From contig CAKJVC010000012.1 of the NCBI GenBank assembly GCA_918026815.1, positions 2,666,001 through 2,730,000 of the forward strand: a stretch of DNA of 64,000 nucleotides. Reading direction: 5' to 3'. The DNA comes from Chalara sp. BL73 (taxonomy: Eukaryota > Ascomycota > Leotiomycetes > Helotiales). Under the pieces are notes generated by a model. That model had not been told where the DNA came from. It did no database searches and was given only the letters and a program-made list of their open reading frames with translations. Below are positions 46,876-57,690 of this stretch, one piece after another (the stretch's first letter is position 1; every line of letters begins with the position of its first letter). Both the position numbers and the translations under genes were made by a program.

Positions 46876-48907
46876 ATTGGTGATTCTTTTCCAAAATGCT
46901 GTAAATCTATCAAGCCAGGAAATATTTGGACTTTTGTCGTGCTTGTTGATTCAAATTATTCAATATTACACGGTGTGAATTTTTTCTGGTTTTCTGCTAC
47001 GAGATATGGCAAGATCAGGTTATAAACATTCAAGTGTGGAGCAGACGTCATGCCGACGACAGCTTTAGGGGAGCTTGATACCAGGTTGTGAAGCTCTGTG
47101 ACACGTCGAGAAGCTTGAGATCATCATCGAAAGCGGATCTGACATCATGGGAGGGATACATATTGCCGCCACAAAGCTTTGAGGAGCTGGGCCGTATGAC
47201 GCAGAAGTTTGGTTGGAGAAGAACAACAGGCTTTCCGAAAATCAAAACAGATCTACTCCGCAAATTGCCGTATGTGATTACGATCTGGAAGGAGGGCATT
47301 TGTGGAGAACTAGGCAACCTGCCACAGAAATGAGGTTGTACGGTTTAAACGCTGAGGGGCAGCAAAACGTTCTAGACTCTTAATTGCAATTCTTGAATAG
47401 GAAGCTTGGACGGAAGAGAACCAAAGCATGTCAAAGCTCGAACTAGTACTCGTTTGGTGTGAATCTAAGTGGCTCAAAATCTTAAGGGAGCAATGTAGAT
47501 CTGTCGCCGAACAAATTTCCCGCTCATCAAAGATCTACAGACAACGTGGTACTGAAGGAACTAATCTATATAATAACAGTTTTAATTGCCAGGTCTGTGT
47601 GGCTGGAGAGTGTCCACAGGCTGAACGACCAGTGTACCTGGACTTCCACGTACAGGGAACATTCCAAGATTTCTACCACGTTCTTCTACAACTGACGTTC
47701 CAAAGACTCAGAAGCAGACAAAATTCGAAAGATTTTTGGCAAAAGAAGCTCCTGTTAGCATATGATCATCGAGCGCCACATATATGAACAGGGAGCCACA
47801 GTGTGGCATGCCTTGGCATTCGGGTGCCAAGATGTCATCATGTCTGGTAAACGTCAGAATTGTGGAGGTGGTTGGATCGAATGGGGGGACGCACTAAGGG
47901 ACCCTGAAACAGCGCAGCCGACCTAAGTGTAATTGATATTTCTGCTAGTGTTCTCACAAATTGTTGAAGCAGCGTCGACCGCTAAATGTTACCATATAGG
48001 GGAGAATCCAACGACATGTGTGGCGTACTTGCTAGCGTGCCCCACTGTATGGCTGGTGTGCTCCACAGCATGGGGCACATATTCTGTATAACCCACCGAG
48101 ACTTGCGTAACGAGATGGGTGGAGCAGTGGGGTCGACGCACAGAAAACAGGTTTATATCTCCCTCGCTTATGGAAATTGCATTGTCTCGAAGAAACAGAT
48201 TTTATTATGGAGACCAATACCCGAATGGGTTTACTGTAATGCTCCATTACTAGATGACTTAATGGTATTTGGCGAAGAAGTGCATAGTCTCTCTAAAGAC
48301 TGAGAGGTAGGGAGCCAATTTTTTGACGCGGATTTTTGCTTCACCGTATGCTCGTCAATGTTTGTTAATCGTTAAACAATTAAACAGATTTACTATTTAC
48401 CAAGTAAATATACTTCTCGCTTTGTTAAAAAGTATTCAATGTAAATATTTCAAATATAGTAAAAGAATTGAGTGTTAGCAGTTTGTGCTAAGATCGGCGT
48501 CTTATTTCTTAGCTAGAGACCATCTCATAAGACCCTGATCGTAGTGCCGCTCATCAATAGCCGGCTATCGATGCAGGAGCGTTGACTCTGGCGTAGCTTA
48601 GGCCTGCAAAAGGCCCCATAAGCATTGCTATCTGGTATCGACGCCACCCCCTCCGCGTCCCACAGAAGCAAGCATGGTAGGGACCATCACAACATGTGCC
48701 TTGCCTGATCGTGCTGATGTCGATGACGGTGAAGCTCGAGCCCAATCTATATTCATGCTCATCATCGAGGATATTTTGTATGTCATACTTTTATGGTACT
48801 TCATTAAGCTTGTTGTTTTATTTCTTCACATCACAAATCCAAATTCTAGGTCTTCCGATCGCAATCTTCTTCCCCAAAACTCGAATTACGCAAAAGCTCC
48901 AGAAGAC
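46876..48907. promoter_or_regulatory. Divergent upstream region between two LEA-like genes
   Basis: About 2 kb separating two head-to-head stress-type genes. Open frames inside (47428-47787 plus, 47986-48303 plus, 47048-47317 minus) lack family features. AGGGG (STRE core) occurs at 47067, 47355 and 47998, but that many are expected by chance. The region may act as a shared bidirectional promoter; this is inferred from layout only. Confidence 0.4.
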
Positions 48908-51200
48908 ATGTCACTTCCGAGCACAAAACAGGCGTCCAGCCCTTTGAAGTCTGTGGAAAATAGTGTCCCAAAATCCCCTACCAGTATCAAGAAGAAGATC
49001 CCCAAAACTCCGGACGGGACCCCAATCAAGAAGCACACCTCCAAACCATCAGTTGACTCCCCTACTAATCCAACCACTCAATTACCCCGACTTCCAAAGA
49101 CACCAAGCATACAATCAAATGCACCGAGCGTGAGCGATACTCCCAGTACTCCAACTCCAAAACGCGTGGTGAAGAAGAAGCGGCCTTCTGAAGCACCGGC
49201 TGGACTAGATCAAGTACAAGAGCAGGCCCAAGAAGCAACAAAGCAACCTGAGGAGGCTAAAAAGGTGATGAAGAAACCTTCATCATCTCCCAGTCTCAAC
49301 AAACCGAACCTTCCAGTCGACAAACCTGAACCAGTCAAACAAGCTCAAGATAAATCCAGAGAAGCTACTGAAGCACCAAAGAAGATGGTAAAGAAGAAGA
49401 AAATTCCTGAGAAGAGTGACTTACCACCAGCTAAGGTGGTAAAGCCTGATACCACTGCCCCAGATTCTCCCGATAAACCAAAGCTACCGTCAGATAACCT
49501 ACTTGAGGAGGTTAAGGATAAATCTGGTGATGCAGCCGAAGCACCCAAAAAGATCATGAAGAAGAAAAAGATTATTCCACAAGATGAACCGAAGATTAAG
49601 AAGCCCGAGCTCCCTAAAGAAGTTTCAAATATGGAAAAGCCAGGGGTTCCCGAGGCTCCTAAAGTCGGTAAGCCAGATGTCAGGGTGCCAGAAGTTGACA
49701 AGCCAGAGCAGCTCAAGGATGCTGAATCAAAGATCGAAGATGCCACCGATGCGCCGAAGAAGGCCTTGAAAAAGAAGAAGAAGGCAGCGCCGCCTCCAGA
49801 GCCTGAGCTGGAGTTGAAGCAGCTGGAACCGGAGCCAGAACCAGAGTCAGAAGAGCATGTCGAAGATCCCAATGATGAGCAGGAAAAATTTGAGAGTTTT
49901 GAAGACACTGAAGATGAGCATGACGACGAAGCTGAGGAGCATGGTAAGCCCTCTCAATGTCTTAAGGAATGCAAGCATCTAACTCACTCCAGATTCAGAT
50001 AACCACGAGGAAGAGGAGGGAAATGATGAGGGAGAAGAGGAAGAGGAAGAAGAAGAAGGAGAAGAAGAAGGAGAAGAAGAAGAAGAAGAAGGAAGCGAAG
50101 AAGACTACGACGAAGATGTAAGTGTCGAGCTATCTACTCAACCTTTTGAAATCCAACTAAGTCTTAATCAGTACTCTGAGGCCAGCGAACACGAGGAGTC
50201 TGGCGCGCCATTGAGCACAGTCTCCGTGGCCACCAGCAATGCCACCGAGACAGCCGCCTCCAAGCTGCCAGACCGAGCCCAAAAACCAATTGGTGATGCG
50301 AAGAAGAATGTGACAGATACAACTGGGGATGTGCAAAAGAAGGGTCAAGACACTGCATCGAAGGTTAAAAATTCAGCTCAAGACCTTGCAGGTGATGCCA
50401 CGGATACAGCGCAAGGTGCAGCTGGGCAAGCTACAAATCAGGGTAGTGATGCTTTGGAAAGCGCAAAGAAAAAATCTGGCGGCCTGCTCAGTGGTGTTAC
50501 TGACACTGTCGGATCAACGGGAGAGCAGGCCAAAGGCGCTACTGGAGAAGTTACTGATAAGGCCTCAGGTGTCGCAGACCAAGCTGGTGCGGCAGATAAG
50601 GTTGGTGGTGTAAAGAATACAGTTAGCGATGCCGCAGGTCAAGCGCAGAATCTGCCGAAGAAAGCTACCGATGCTGTTCAGGGTCTTGCTCCTAAGGATA
50701 TTGTCGGCCAGCCCGAAGCTATCTTTGCAGATGATGGTACTGGGGATTCAGCAAGAGGTGCTCTTGATAAGACCACGAGCGTCACAGACGGAGAGAACGA
50801 CATAGCAAAAGGTGTCACGAAAAAGGTGAATGGCACAGGCGACAAAGCTAAAGAAGCAACTAGCGGAGCAATTGACAGGTCTGAAGCCTCAGTGGACGAT
50901 GCATCGAATGTAGCTGGAGACACAGCCAACAAATCTCAAGACCAAATTGGAGACCTGGCAAAGAAGGGAACAGACACTGCGGATAACCTCAAGAATAAAT
51001 CAACGGATACAGTTGGGGATGCTGCTATTGCTAGCAGGGAAGAAGGGACAACAAACGGTGTCAACATTGATACCAATGCTTTGATGAAGGCCATCAAACC
51101 ATCTGCAGGAGGAGATTTCCAAGGCAAAGGGATCGAAATCAATGTCCAGACCACGAAGGAGGGGATGAGTCTTACAATTAAGATTCCAGCTTTTCAGTAA
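48908..51200 (+). CDS. LEA-like hydrophilic protein with Lys-rich and poly-Glu segments
   Basis: Three exons: start-49943, 49993-50117, 50172-51200; 729 residues from ATG 48908. The frame stays open to an earlier ATG at 48674, which would add 78 residues including a membrane-like segment. I prefer 48908 because the protein then opens much like its divergent LEA-like neighbour (PKSPTSIKKKIPKTP versus PKTPSKSIKKKAPK). Residues about 60-340 repeat a cassette EAPKKMVKKKK with Pro/Lys/Asp spacers. An acidic zone with a poly-Glu block follows. The last ~300 residues are a group-3 LEA-like array (GDAxDTAxxAKxKxxDTA, low hydrophobicity, Ala/Lys/Asp/Thr rich). It ends in an ordered module, ALMKAIKPSAGGDF...LTIKIPAFQ. 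Expected to be soluble, disordered and stress protective; the C-terminal module suggests a specific partner. Confidence 0.83.
49993..50117 (+). repeat. GAA/GAG microsatellite coding for poly-Glu
   Basis: Exon 2 of the LEA-like gene is almost entirely a purine triplet tract coding for about 30 Glu broken by Gly at regular places. Such a tract is prone to length variation between strains. Confidence 0.8.
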
Positions 51201-51874
51201 TTAATTTATAAGGTTTGAAATGTGCAGTTTATTATTAGCATGCTTGCCTGTACTGTAATCGTATTTCTAGTAGTAATATAAAGGTTATGTCGTATTGGAG
51301 GTTTTGTAAGCAGTTATCTCACTCTACTTACACTTGAAGCTTATCGAATCTATTGATGATACGTTAAGATTTTCTGCTGCTACTGCTCATCGCTGCTGGG
51401 CTGTTCAATGCCGTATATTTCTTATGAGATTAGTACCTTGTAATTCTGAGGAAGCTTTGACACACAAATTGTAGCTTCTTAGATTTCTTACTTCAGGGTT
51501 GCCTTTAGCGTGTTGGCGCTGTATTAAATGCTTAAACTTTTTGCTAGGGCAGGTGCTGTGTTATAGGCTGTAAACGCTGGAACTACGGGCCTAAAATCGC
51601 TAGGCGTTCGTTGTGGCATGACGTAGCAGCCACACTCTACACGAAAGCTTTCTTCAGGATCTGCAAACAAGGATGGGACTTTCGTCAAGCCACTGAGGTA
51701 CTCGCCACTTGCCTACCAGGACCGTGGTAACTGTTTAAGCAGTTCATCTCGGTTCTGATGGGGAAATGCATGGGCTCGAGGATTTGAATAGCATCCAGTC
51801 TTCCAGCTAGTTCATCAGCAATCCCGGCAAAAGAAAATCATACAGACTTCGAGGTCCCGAAATTATTGCTCAGA
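51201..51874. other. Intergenic gap between LEA-like and hydrolase-like genes
   Basis: AT-rich near 51210-51300, as expected of a 3' UTR. It then includes the upstream region of the hydrolase-like gene. No gene seen. Confidence 0.4.
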
Positions 51875-54030
51875 ATGCCAGAGACATTGCTGCTATGTTT
51901 TATTCATGGCTTTAAAGGGGATGATGAGACTTTTTTTGAGTTCCCAGAGGTATATTTGATCTGTCACAAAAAGTAAATCTTGGTTGACACATTTACAGCA
52001 CCTGGAAAGTCTCATCAGCGAGAAAGAGACGGGTTTGAAAGTTCGTTCTGCTGTTTATCCGAAGTATGAGACGAGAGGGGACTTGGCTGCTTGTGTAGAG
52101 ATCTTTCGAGAATGGCTCCAAGACAAGGTTACAGATTTAGAGCATGAAGCTGGTACCAAATCAGCCATTCTCAATCCTTCGGTGGGAGTGATACTTATTG
52201 CTCATTCTATGGGGTATGCATATTCAACTCAAATTATCTAATAATTTGATATGTTGACAAGACCACTTTCTTATTCCCCTTTCATGTATAAAAAGGACAC
52301 TAAATTTGTCTAGAGGATTTGTAGCAGCAGACACTCTCTTTTCAGTCCTGGAAAATCGACCTATCTCACCAAGCCCAGGAACTAACCTAATGTTTCCCCT
52401 TATTCACGGAGTCCTCGCCTTTGACACCCCTTACAACGGTCTCTCACGCTCCATGTTCGCCTATGGTGCCTTCTCCCAGTATCAAAACATCTCCTCGATC
52501 CTCAATATCGCATCCACGGTTTCCTCTTTGGGCGCTGGCGCCACGACTTCTCAGATTGTCGCTCGCGGTGCCCAACAAAGTCCTGCTTGGAGGAGATGGC
52601 AAGCTATTGCTGCTCGAAGCGGCACTTATGGAGCTATTGTAGCTGGGGGTGTAGCGGCGTACATGAATCGACAGCAAATTGCTGAAGGCCTGTCAAAAGT
52701 CAATAAAGCAAGCATTGCAGAGGTTAGTTAATTCTCGAAGCAAAATCGTTCATTCGCATACCTTTTGAAGCTATCAAACATTTCATTTTACACAGAATCA
52801 TTAAGGAAAAGAAACTAACTGCAAGATATTAATGAGTAGGGCTGGTCGAAAGTCAATAAAGACAATATCTCTCAAGGATTGGCGTATGTTAGTAGAGACA
52901 GTATTGGCGAGGGTTTTGCCTGGATGGGAGGACATCTCAAATTTGTAGGCGCGCTTATGAAGCAAGCTCAGCTTAAAACCAGGCTGGAGCGATTATCTCA
53001 ACTGAAGGGTGTAGGCGTAACAAACCTATATACTAGTCTTGGAGAGAACGGATACTGGACAGGAGGATATTTCGTCCCAAAACGGACTTTCTGCGCAGTG
53101 CCTGTTGAGAAAGAGACAGCAGTGTTATTCGAGGAACAAGCAAACGCGAAAGCAGCCAACGAGATTGAAGCCCATTGTGGCATGTTTCGGCCAGAGAAGA
53201 ACCCAGGATATGAAGCTATGGCAGAAACAGCTCGCGATCTAGTCCTCAAATGGCTGAAAGTTGACCCACGAAAAATAGTCGATGATTACGAGCCACCCAT
53301 CCTACAGAGACAACGCACAATGTCAGAAGCACAGCTTTTCGACGACGACGGGAAGGTGCGGAATGAGGAGAAAGGGAAAGAAGAAGGTTTGTCCGAGGAT
53401 GAGATGCAGCTAAAGGCTATCTTGGATTCTAGCCAGATGCCAGAGCCCGAGGATGGAGGAGTGGACGAAGCGGCGTTGAAGGCCGCTGCTGCCGTGCCTT
53501 TGCCTCTGGAAACAGAGACACCTTTGGAAGGAGAGGCGCCTGCCGGCTGGAAGTCAAGAGTACTGAAGCCTTTTAGGTAAGTTTGCCTAGAGAGCAACTC
53601 CTTTGTCTCCAATGCTTCATAAATTGTGAAATATACAATCTACTAGAAATACGTAACTGACCGCGAGATTCATATCTACAGTGGCATATCAATGCCTTCC
53701 GTTCCAAGACCGAATGTTTCGATGCCTTCTATTCCCAAGGCGCCTTCGGTATCGATGCCAAAATTCCATATTCCAGGGAGAGGAAATAAAGAGAAAGCAA
53801 ACACCGATGGAGCCACAGCGGAAGCGGTATCCGGCCCTGGAAAGGCACAGGACTCGACAACGCAACCAGATGCAACTCAAATACCTCTGCCCGTAGAAGA
53901 ACTGAGCGAGTCGCTTCTTGCGGAAGAGAGGTCACCAAGCGTCGATTCTGGAGTTATTGTGGAAGTTCGCGAGCTGAAAGGCGAAGCAGTTGCAACACAG
54001 GGGGCGCAAGAATCTGGATCAACTACATAA
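51875..54030 (+). CDS. DUF676-like serine hydrolase with amphipathic repeats and disordered tail
   Basis: Five exons close in phase: 51875-51949, 51999-52213, 52314-52722, 52840-53576, 53682-54030; 594 residues. The N-terminal third is an alpha/beta-hydrolase: LLLCFIHGFKGDDETF (first strand plus oxyanion-loop HG) and LIAHSMGGFVAADTL with the nucleophile Ser95 (A-H-S-M-G). FDTPYNG follows, as in DUF676/lipase-like fungal proteins. From about residue 215 there are short repeats (AEGLSKVNKASI, EGWSKVNKDNI, QGLAYVSRDSI, EGFAWMGGHLKF), each about 12 residues and amphipathic. The C-terminal 200 residues are acidic, then Pro/Ser-rich with PSVPRPNVSMPSIPKAPSVS. It is probably a membrane-surface lipid esterase; the substrate is unknown. 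It sits directly downstream of the LEA-like gene, same strand. Confidence 0.85.
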
Positions 54031-54236
54031 AATTTTGTATTATGGTTTTGCAGCGTGTTATATCTTCTTTGCATATGTTTCGCACGCTATGCTATAATGA
54101 TTTAATCAAGTATTATTAGATACCCAATACAAATTTACCCCAAGAATCTCATCATAAACAGTAATCTCTTGGACGGTTTCCAAACTCCGTTCAGGGTATC
54201 TCCTTCACATGGCCTTCTCTCCCATCATAGAGAACA

Positions 54237-54554
54237 TTAAACATTTCCCCTCAAAACTCCTTTATCAACAACTCCTCCGACACCCCCAAGCAGCCCCTTG
54301 TCACCTAAAGTGTTCGCTGTTGCGTCCCCAACACTTCGTTGAATGTTACTAATGTCCTTGTCCCCCGTGACTTCTGTCTTGTGGAGAGTGTCTTTTGAAA
54401 TCGTTAGTTTGGTGTTTTGAAGGAGAGCGAAAATGGAAATACCTTTAACACCATATGAAGTTCTATTCTCGCCGAAGTACTTCAGGTATGTGTCTTCGAT
54501 CCAGCGCCATGTGGAATCGTAGTAAGAGTTTGAGGTTTTCTTGGCGGAGTCCAT
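54237..54554 (-). CDS. Small Gly/Asp-rich protein, possible stress protein
   Basis: Two exons (54443-54554 and 54237-54391) give 88 residues; an in-frame ATG at 54575 would add seven. The 51-nt intron (GTATTT...CTAAC...AAAAG) has no stop and a length divisible by three, so retention would give a 105-residue form. The product has an aromatic start (SYYDSTWRWIEDTYLKYFG), a DTLHKTEVTGDKDI middle and a Gly-rich repeat end (LGDKGLLGGVGGVVDKGVLRG). It is convergent with the hydrolase-like gene. I do not recognise a named family. Composition and company suggest a small hydrophilic stress protein. Confidence 0.6.
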   Translation of the reverse strand: MDSAKKTSNSYYDSTWRWIEDTYLKYFGENRTSYGVKGISIFALLQNTKLTISKDTLHKTEVTGDKDISNIQRSVGDATANTLGDKGLLGGVGGVVDKGVLRGNV

Positions 54555-54575
54555 GATTGATTCTTCAATTTTCAA

Positions 54576-55382
54576 AAATTTTTGTTGGGTAATATGGTGT
54601 TTGGACTTGAACTAGAAGTTTGTGATATGGTACGGACTTTGACTTAGGACTTTCCTTTGACTATCTTACACTTCCTGCTTTTCACACAAAGAAAGCCACA
54701 CCTTCCGCCACATCATCCTCACTATCAACTTACAGGTTTCTTTGAGCAAGAGGAGCTTCTAGACTCAGAATGACGTAGTTATGTATGTATGATGCGCACC
54801 CCCAGCGGGGGTGGCAGGCTACAAGTGGCTTGACTGTGGTCGGGGTATGTTAGGTCTGCCTGGTGATCGGTTCTCGGCCAGACTTGCCTTATGGGTTGAT
54901 CTTATTGTCTAGGTTCATGTTTCAGAAGTTTTGCACGCTAAATATTCTATTGGTATATTACTCATTTAGGCAGTATATTTGAGAATACGGTAGTTTTGGA
55001 TTTCGCATGAAAATGATGTAAGGATTTGGTAATGCATTCTGGGCAATTTTAGGGCTGAGAAAATTGTTACTGATGGAGATTTGAGTGTTGGGCGCAAAAG
55101 GTCTGAAGATAAGAATTAATGGAATACATTTACACCACTTCTTTAGAGTTCCAGGTCTCTTCAGAAATGTATATATCGTGAAATTTGCGCGATTAGAGGT
55201 AATTAATGCCTCTACTTACTTCGAGTAATTCTTTCTCTCGTACATGACTATCTTTGACTATTATATATCACCTTGAACTCCAACCCAAACTCCAAGTCCA
55301 GCGCCTTTGAGCCTTCCAAATCATTTCTCATGGTATCTTGTATTATCATCCATAAATGTGTCCTTGCTCCAAAATCTCCACT
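54576..55382. other. Gene-free stretch
   Basis: AT-rich intergenic DNA between two minus-strand genes; no gene or RNA recognised. Confidence 0.4.
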
Positions 55383-56108
55383 TCACAGATTGTAAGCATC
55401 TGACTTCTCAATTCTGATCTCTTTCCTTGTCAATTCCACCTCCATTATGCGCTTTTTCGGATCAACTTTTCCCTTTAGTCCATTATCCTCCACATCAAAA
55501 TAAAGCGCCCAAACATTTGGTTCCTCTTCCACAACCGTGAACCCCTCCCAGCCATCGAATGAAAGCCTCCGATCAATAGGCGTTACATTCCACGGCCCAA
55601 CGAGCTGATCTATGGTATCCTTTTTCAACCCATATTTCATTTGATATGTATCTTTGTCGATATATACCCAGTTGAGTTGCGGAGGATCGTCTGAGATTGT
55701 CGTTACATAACCCTCACCTTTGCGACCCCAGGTACTTTCTGGATATGGGAAAAAATAGCCTGCGAAGAGATGGCCGCGCTCTGCGACTCTGTCTTCTTTC
55801 TTGGGATGTTCTGAACTCTTTGCGTATCGCGCTTTAGGATTCACGGTTGTGACATAGAACTGTAGATATCGTTAGCCTTTGCTTCATGGAAAATGGAAAG
55901 ATAAACTTACTTTGCCATCTCTTAAAACTACTGTACCACCATGAATATCTCGAGCTTTACTTGACGGATCTGAGCATGTCACAAGAAGATTTGCTTTTCG
56001 TCCTCTGTGCTTGTTTTTGGCGTTTTGGTTTTGTCCTTGCCGCACGGCTTCCGTCGTACCGATTATAGCTGGGCAGGCGGCGATAGATGTGATAATGCCC
56101 AAGACCAT
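55383..56108 (-). CDS. Conserved fungal protein of unknown function, hydrophobic N-terminus
   Basis: Two exons (55911-56108, 55383-55859), 224 residues. It begins MVLGIITSIAACPAIIGTTEAV, a weakly hydrophobic segment that could be a signal anchor, followed by a basic stretch QNAKNKHRGRKANLLVTC. The body alternates beta-like strands (GGTVVLRDGKFYVTTV, LNWVYIDKDTYQMKYG, WNVTPIDRRLSFDGWEGFTVVEEE, VWALYFDVEDNGLKG) and a final basic region. The pattern (GHLFAGYFFPYPE) reminds me of a family found widely in filamentous ascomycetes as 'hypothetical'; I know no function. The intron lies between a Lys and FYVTT and has the standard CTAAC branch. Confidence 0.8.
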
Positions 56109-57044
56109 TTTATTATTGAATTATTAGAACAAAGACGAAGTATGAATAGCTTGAAATAATTAATCCGGGTGGTTTTCAGCGAAGAGGCACTCGTTATCAC
56201 AAAGACACTTTGCAGTGATGCTCAAAGTCACTAGTGTGGATCAGGTCAGCACTGAGCGGAAGTTTACGACGCACTCATCAGAAAAATCTACACAAAATCA
56301 CTCTTAGCCTCGTATAGCCTCCGAAACGTCACCTTGTAGCAAAAAGGTTAGCCACCTTCGAAAAATCGAGAACAAGCGAAAACTGGAACATTTCGCCATG
56401 CCTCTTCTCTATTGCTTGCTTATACCCATATTATTCTACTACAATCGACCGATGCTGATAGTCTATTATTTCGCAATAAGAAAGGAGATGAGAGGCTCCA
56501 GTTATGATGTGGCCTTACGTGCAGTGCTGGGGATGTTGACGTTGCGTTGAAACAGCGATGCCATTGTTTTTTGGTCCACTAAAGCGAACGCAAGAGAATA
56601 ATGGAATTATGGGACTAGTGCGATTTAATCTAAAATGGGAAAGTTATTCTCCCATATACCCCTGTCGTACTTACACTCGGGCCGGGAAGATCAGAACGGG
56701 GGTGTGGAGTGGTTTGACGTAGATAGGCAGGATGACGCAAAACGTGTCTGATGGATTCTTTGCGATGAAGGGGGGGTGGCTGGCTTTGTTGCAAACACGT
56801 GGTGATCGTTTTCCCAAGAACTTGTTTTGTATGTTGGAGAGCGATAACTTGATTGTTGCATTGAGATCGAGTATGACGCTTTTGGTGGGCCAGATTCAAA
56901 GCTGTATATAAGCCCACCTGATAAAGTCTTAAAACTCATCATCAAATACAGCCCAAAGCTATTCATACTACCAATACAACAGAATCTAAACTCTATCTCC
57001 TCACAATACTTGTCACTCTTAATCACATCTAATACTCATTCATT
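56109..57044. promoter_or_regulatory. Upstream region with TATA box for the Gln-rich gene
   Basis: Divergent interval. A good TATATAAG lies at 56905-56912, about 135 bp before ATG 57045, and is the likely core promoter of that gene. The rest shows no gene; minus-strand frames at 56630-57026 are not supported. Confidence 0.5.
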
Positions 57045-57624
57045 ATGTCTGAGGGGTAAGAGTAATTCCCTCTCCAACTCGCTGACCATTCCTGACAGTT
57101 CATAGAGAAAAGCAACAAACCGCTGTCTCGGACAACGAGGAGCAACAATACGGATACTCCGAAGATGAGGAAGAGCAACAACAAGTTGTCCAACAGCCAC
57201 AGCCCCGCACAATGCAGCGCGCGAGACAGCAAAAGAACAACCCACTGCCAAACTATCAAAACCAGCAGCAAGTGCAACAACAACAATCATATGCGCCAGC
57301 ACAGTATCAAACAGTGCCAGATGATGACAGACGTACCGGAAACATGGGTGGCAGGACAGGCGCCATCCGAGAATCCAGAATAAAGGATCGCCCACAACCG
57401 AAGGAAGTGCGGGACAGCAGTTTAAAGATCAAGATTGAGCTTGATCTTGAGGTTGAGGTTGATTTATATGCTCGAGTCAAGGGTCAGTACCTCTTTCTCC
57501 TTCACATCACGCACCTGTTTCATAACCTGAACCAATCACTTCTTCTTCTGACCGAAAACTCTTCGTCAGCAAGTGCTAACTTAGAGTTTTAACTTTAGGT
57601 GACGTGACGATTGGACTGATGTGA
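57045..57624 (+). CDS. Small Gln-rich protein with C-terminal beta motif
   Basis: Three exons: an 11-nt first exon 57045-57055, then 57106-57482 and 57599-57624; 137 residues. After MSEG the first 90 residues are Gln/Glu/Pro-rich and disordered (EEEQQQVVQQPQP, QQQVQQQQ). The last ~30 residues are an alternating hydrophobic/charged motif (LKIKIELDLEVEVDLYARVK) followed after the intron by GDVTIGLM. The same layout ends the gene at 59256-60107. Alternating polarity predicts beta strands, perhaps an assembly or interaction tag. A second copy of the last exon lies 40 bp downstream (57665-57690), ending GDVTIGLL. Function unknown; the Gln-rich part suggests condensation or aggregation behaviour. 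Confidence 0.72.
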
Positions 57625-57664
57625 ACTCAAAAAAAAAAATGAGGCTAACAAATGGGACTTGAAG

Positions 57665-57690
57665 GCGACGTCACGATTGGATTATTGTAA
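57665..57690 (+). other. Tandem copy of the terminal exon (alternative last exon)
   Basis: After an acceptor-like GACTTGAAG the 26 nt read in the same phase as the first terminal exon and encode GDVTIGLL then stop, with 21 of 26 bases matching the exon at 57599-57624. It could serve as a mutually exclusive last exon or be a relic of a small tandem duplication. Confidence 0.55.

Noticed and set aside
47428..48303. Two plus-strand frames (119 and 105 codons) between the LEA-like genes
   Set aside because: No motifs, no splice continuity, and composition unlike the neighbouring genes.
46876..48907. Three AGGGG stress-response-element cores between the LEA-like genes
   Set aside because: A 5-mer on two strands is expected about four times in 2 kb, so the count carries no information.
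48674..48907. N-terminal extension with a membrane-like helix on the LEA-like protein
   Set aside because: It is open in frame but AT-rich and unlike the rest of the protein; the internal start matches the N-terminus of the paired neighbour better. Not excluded.
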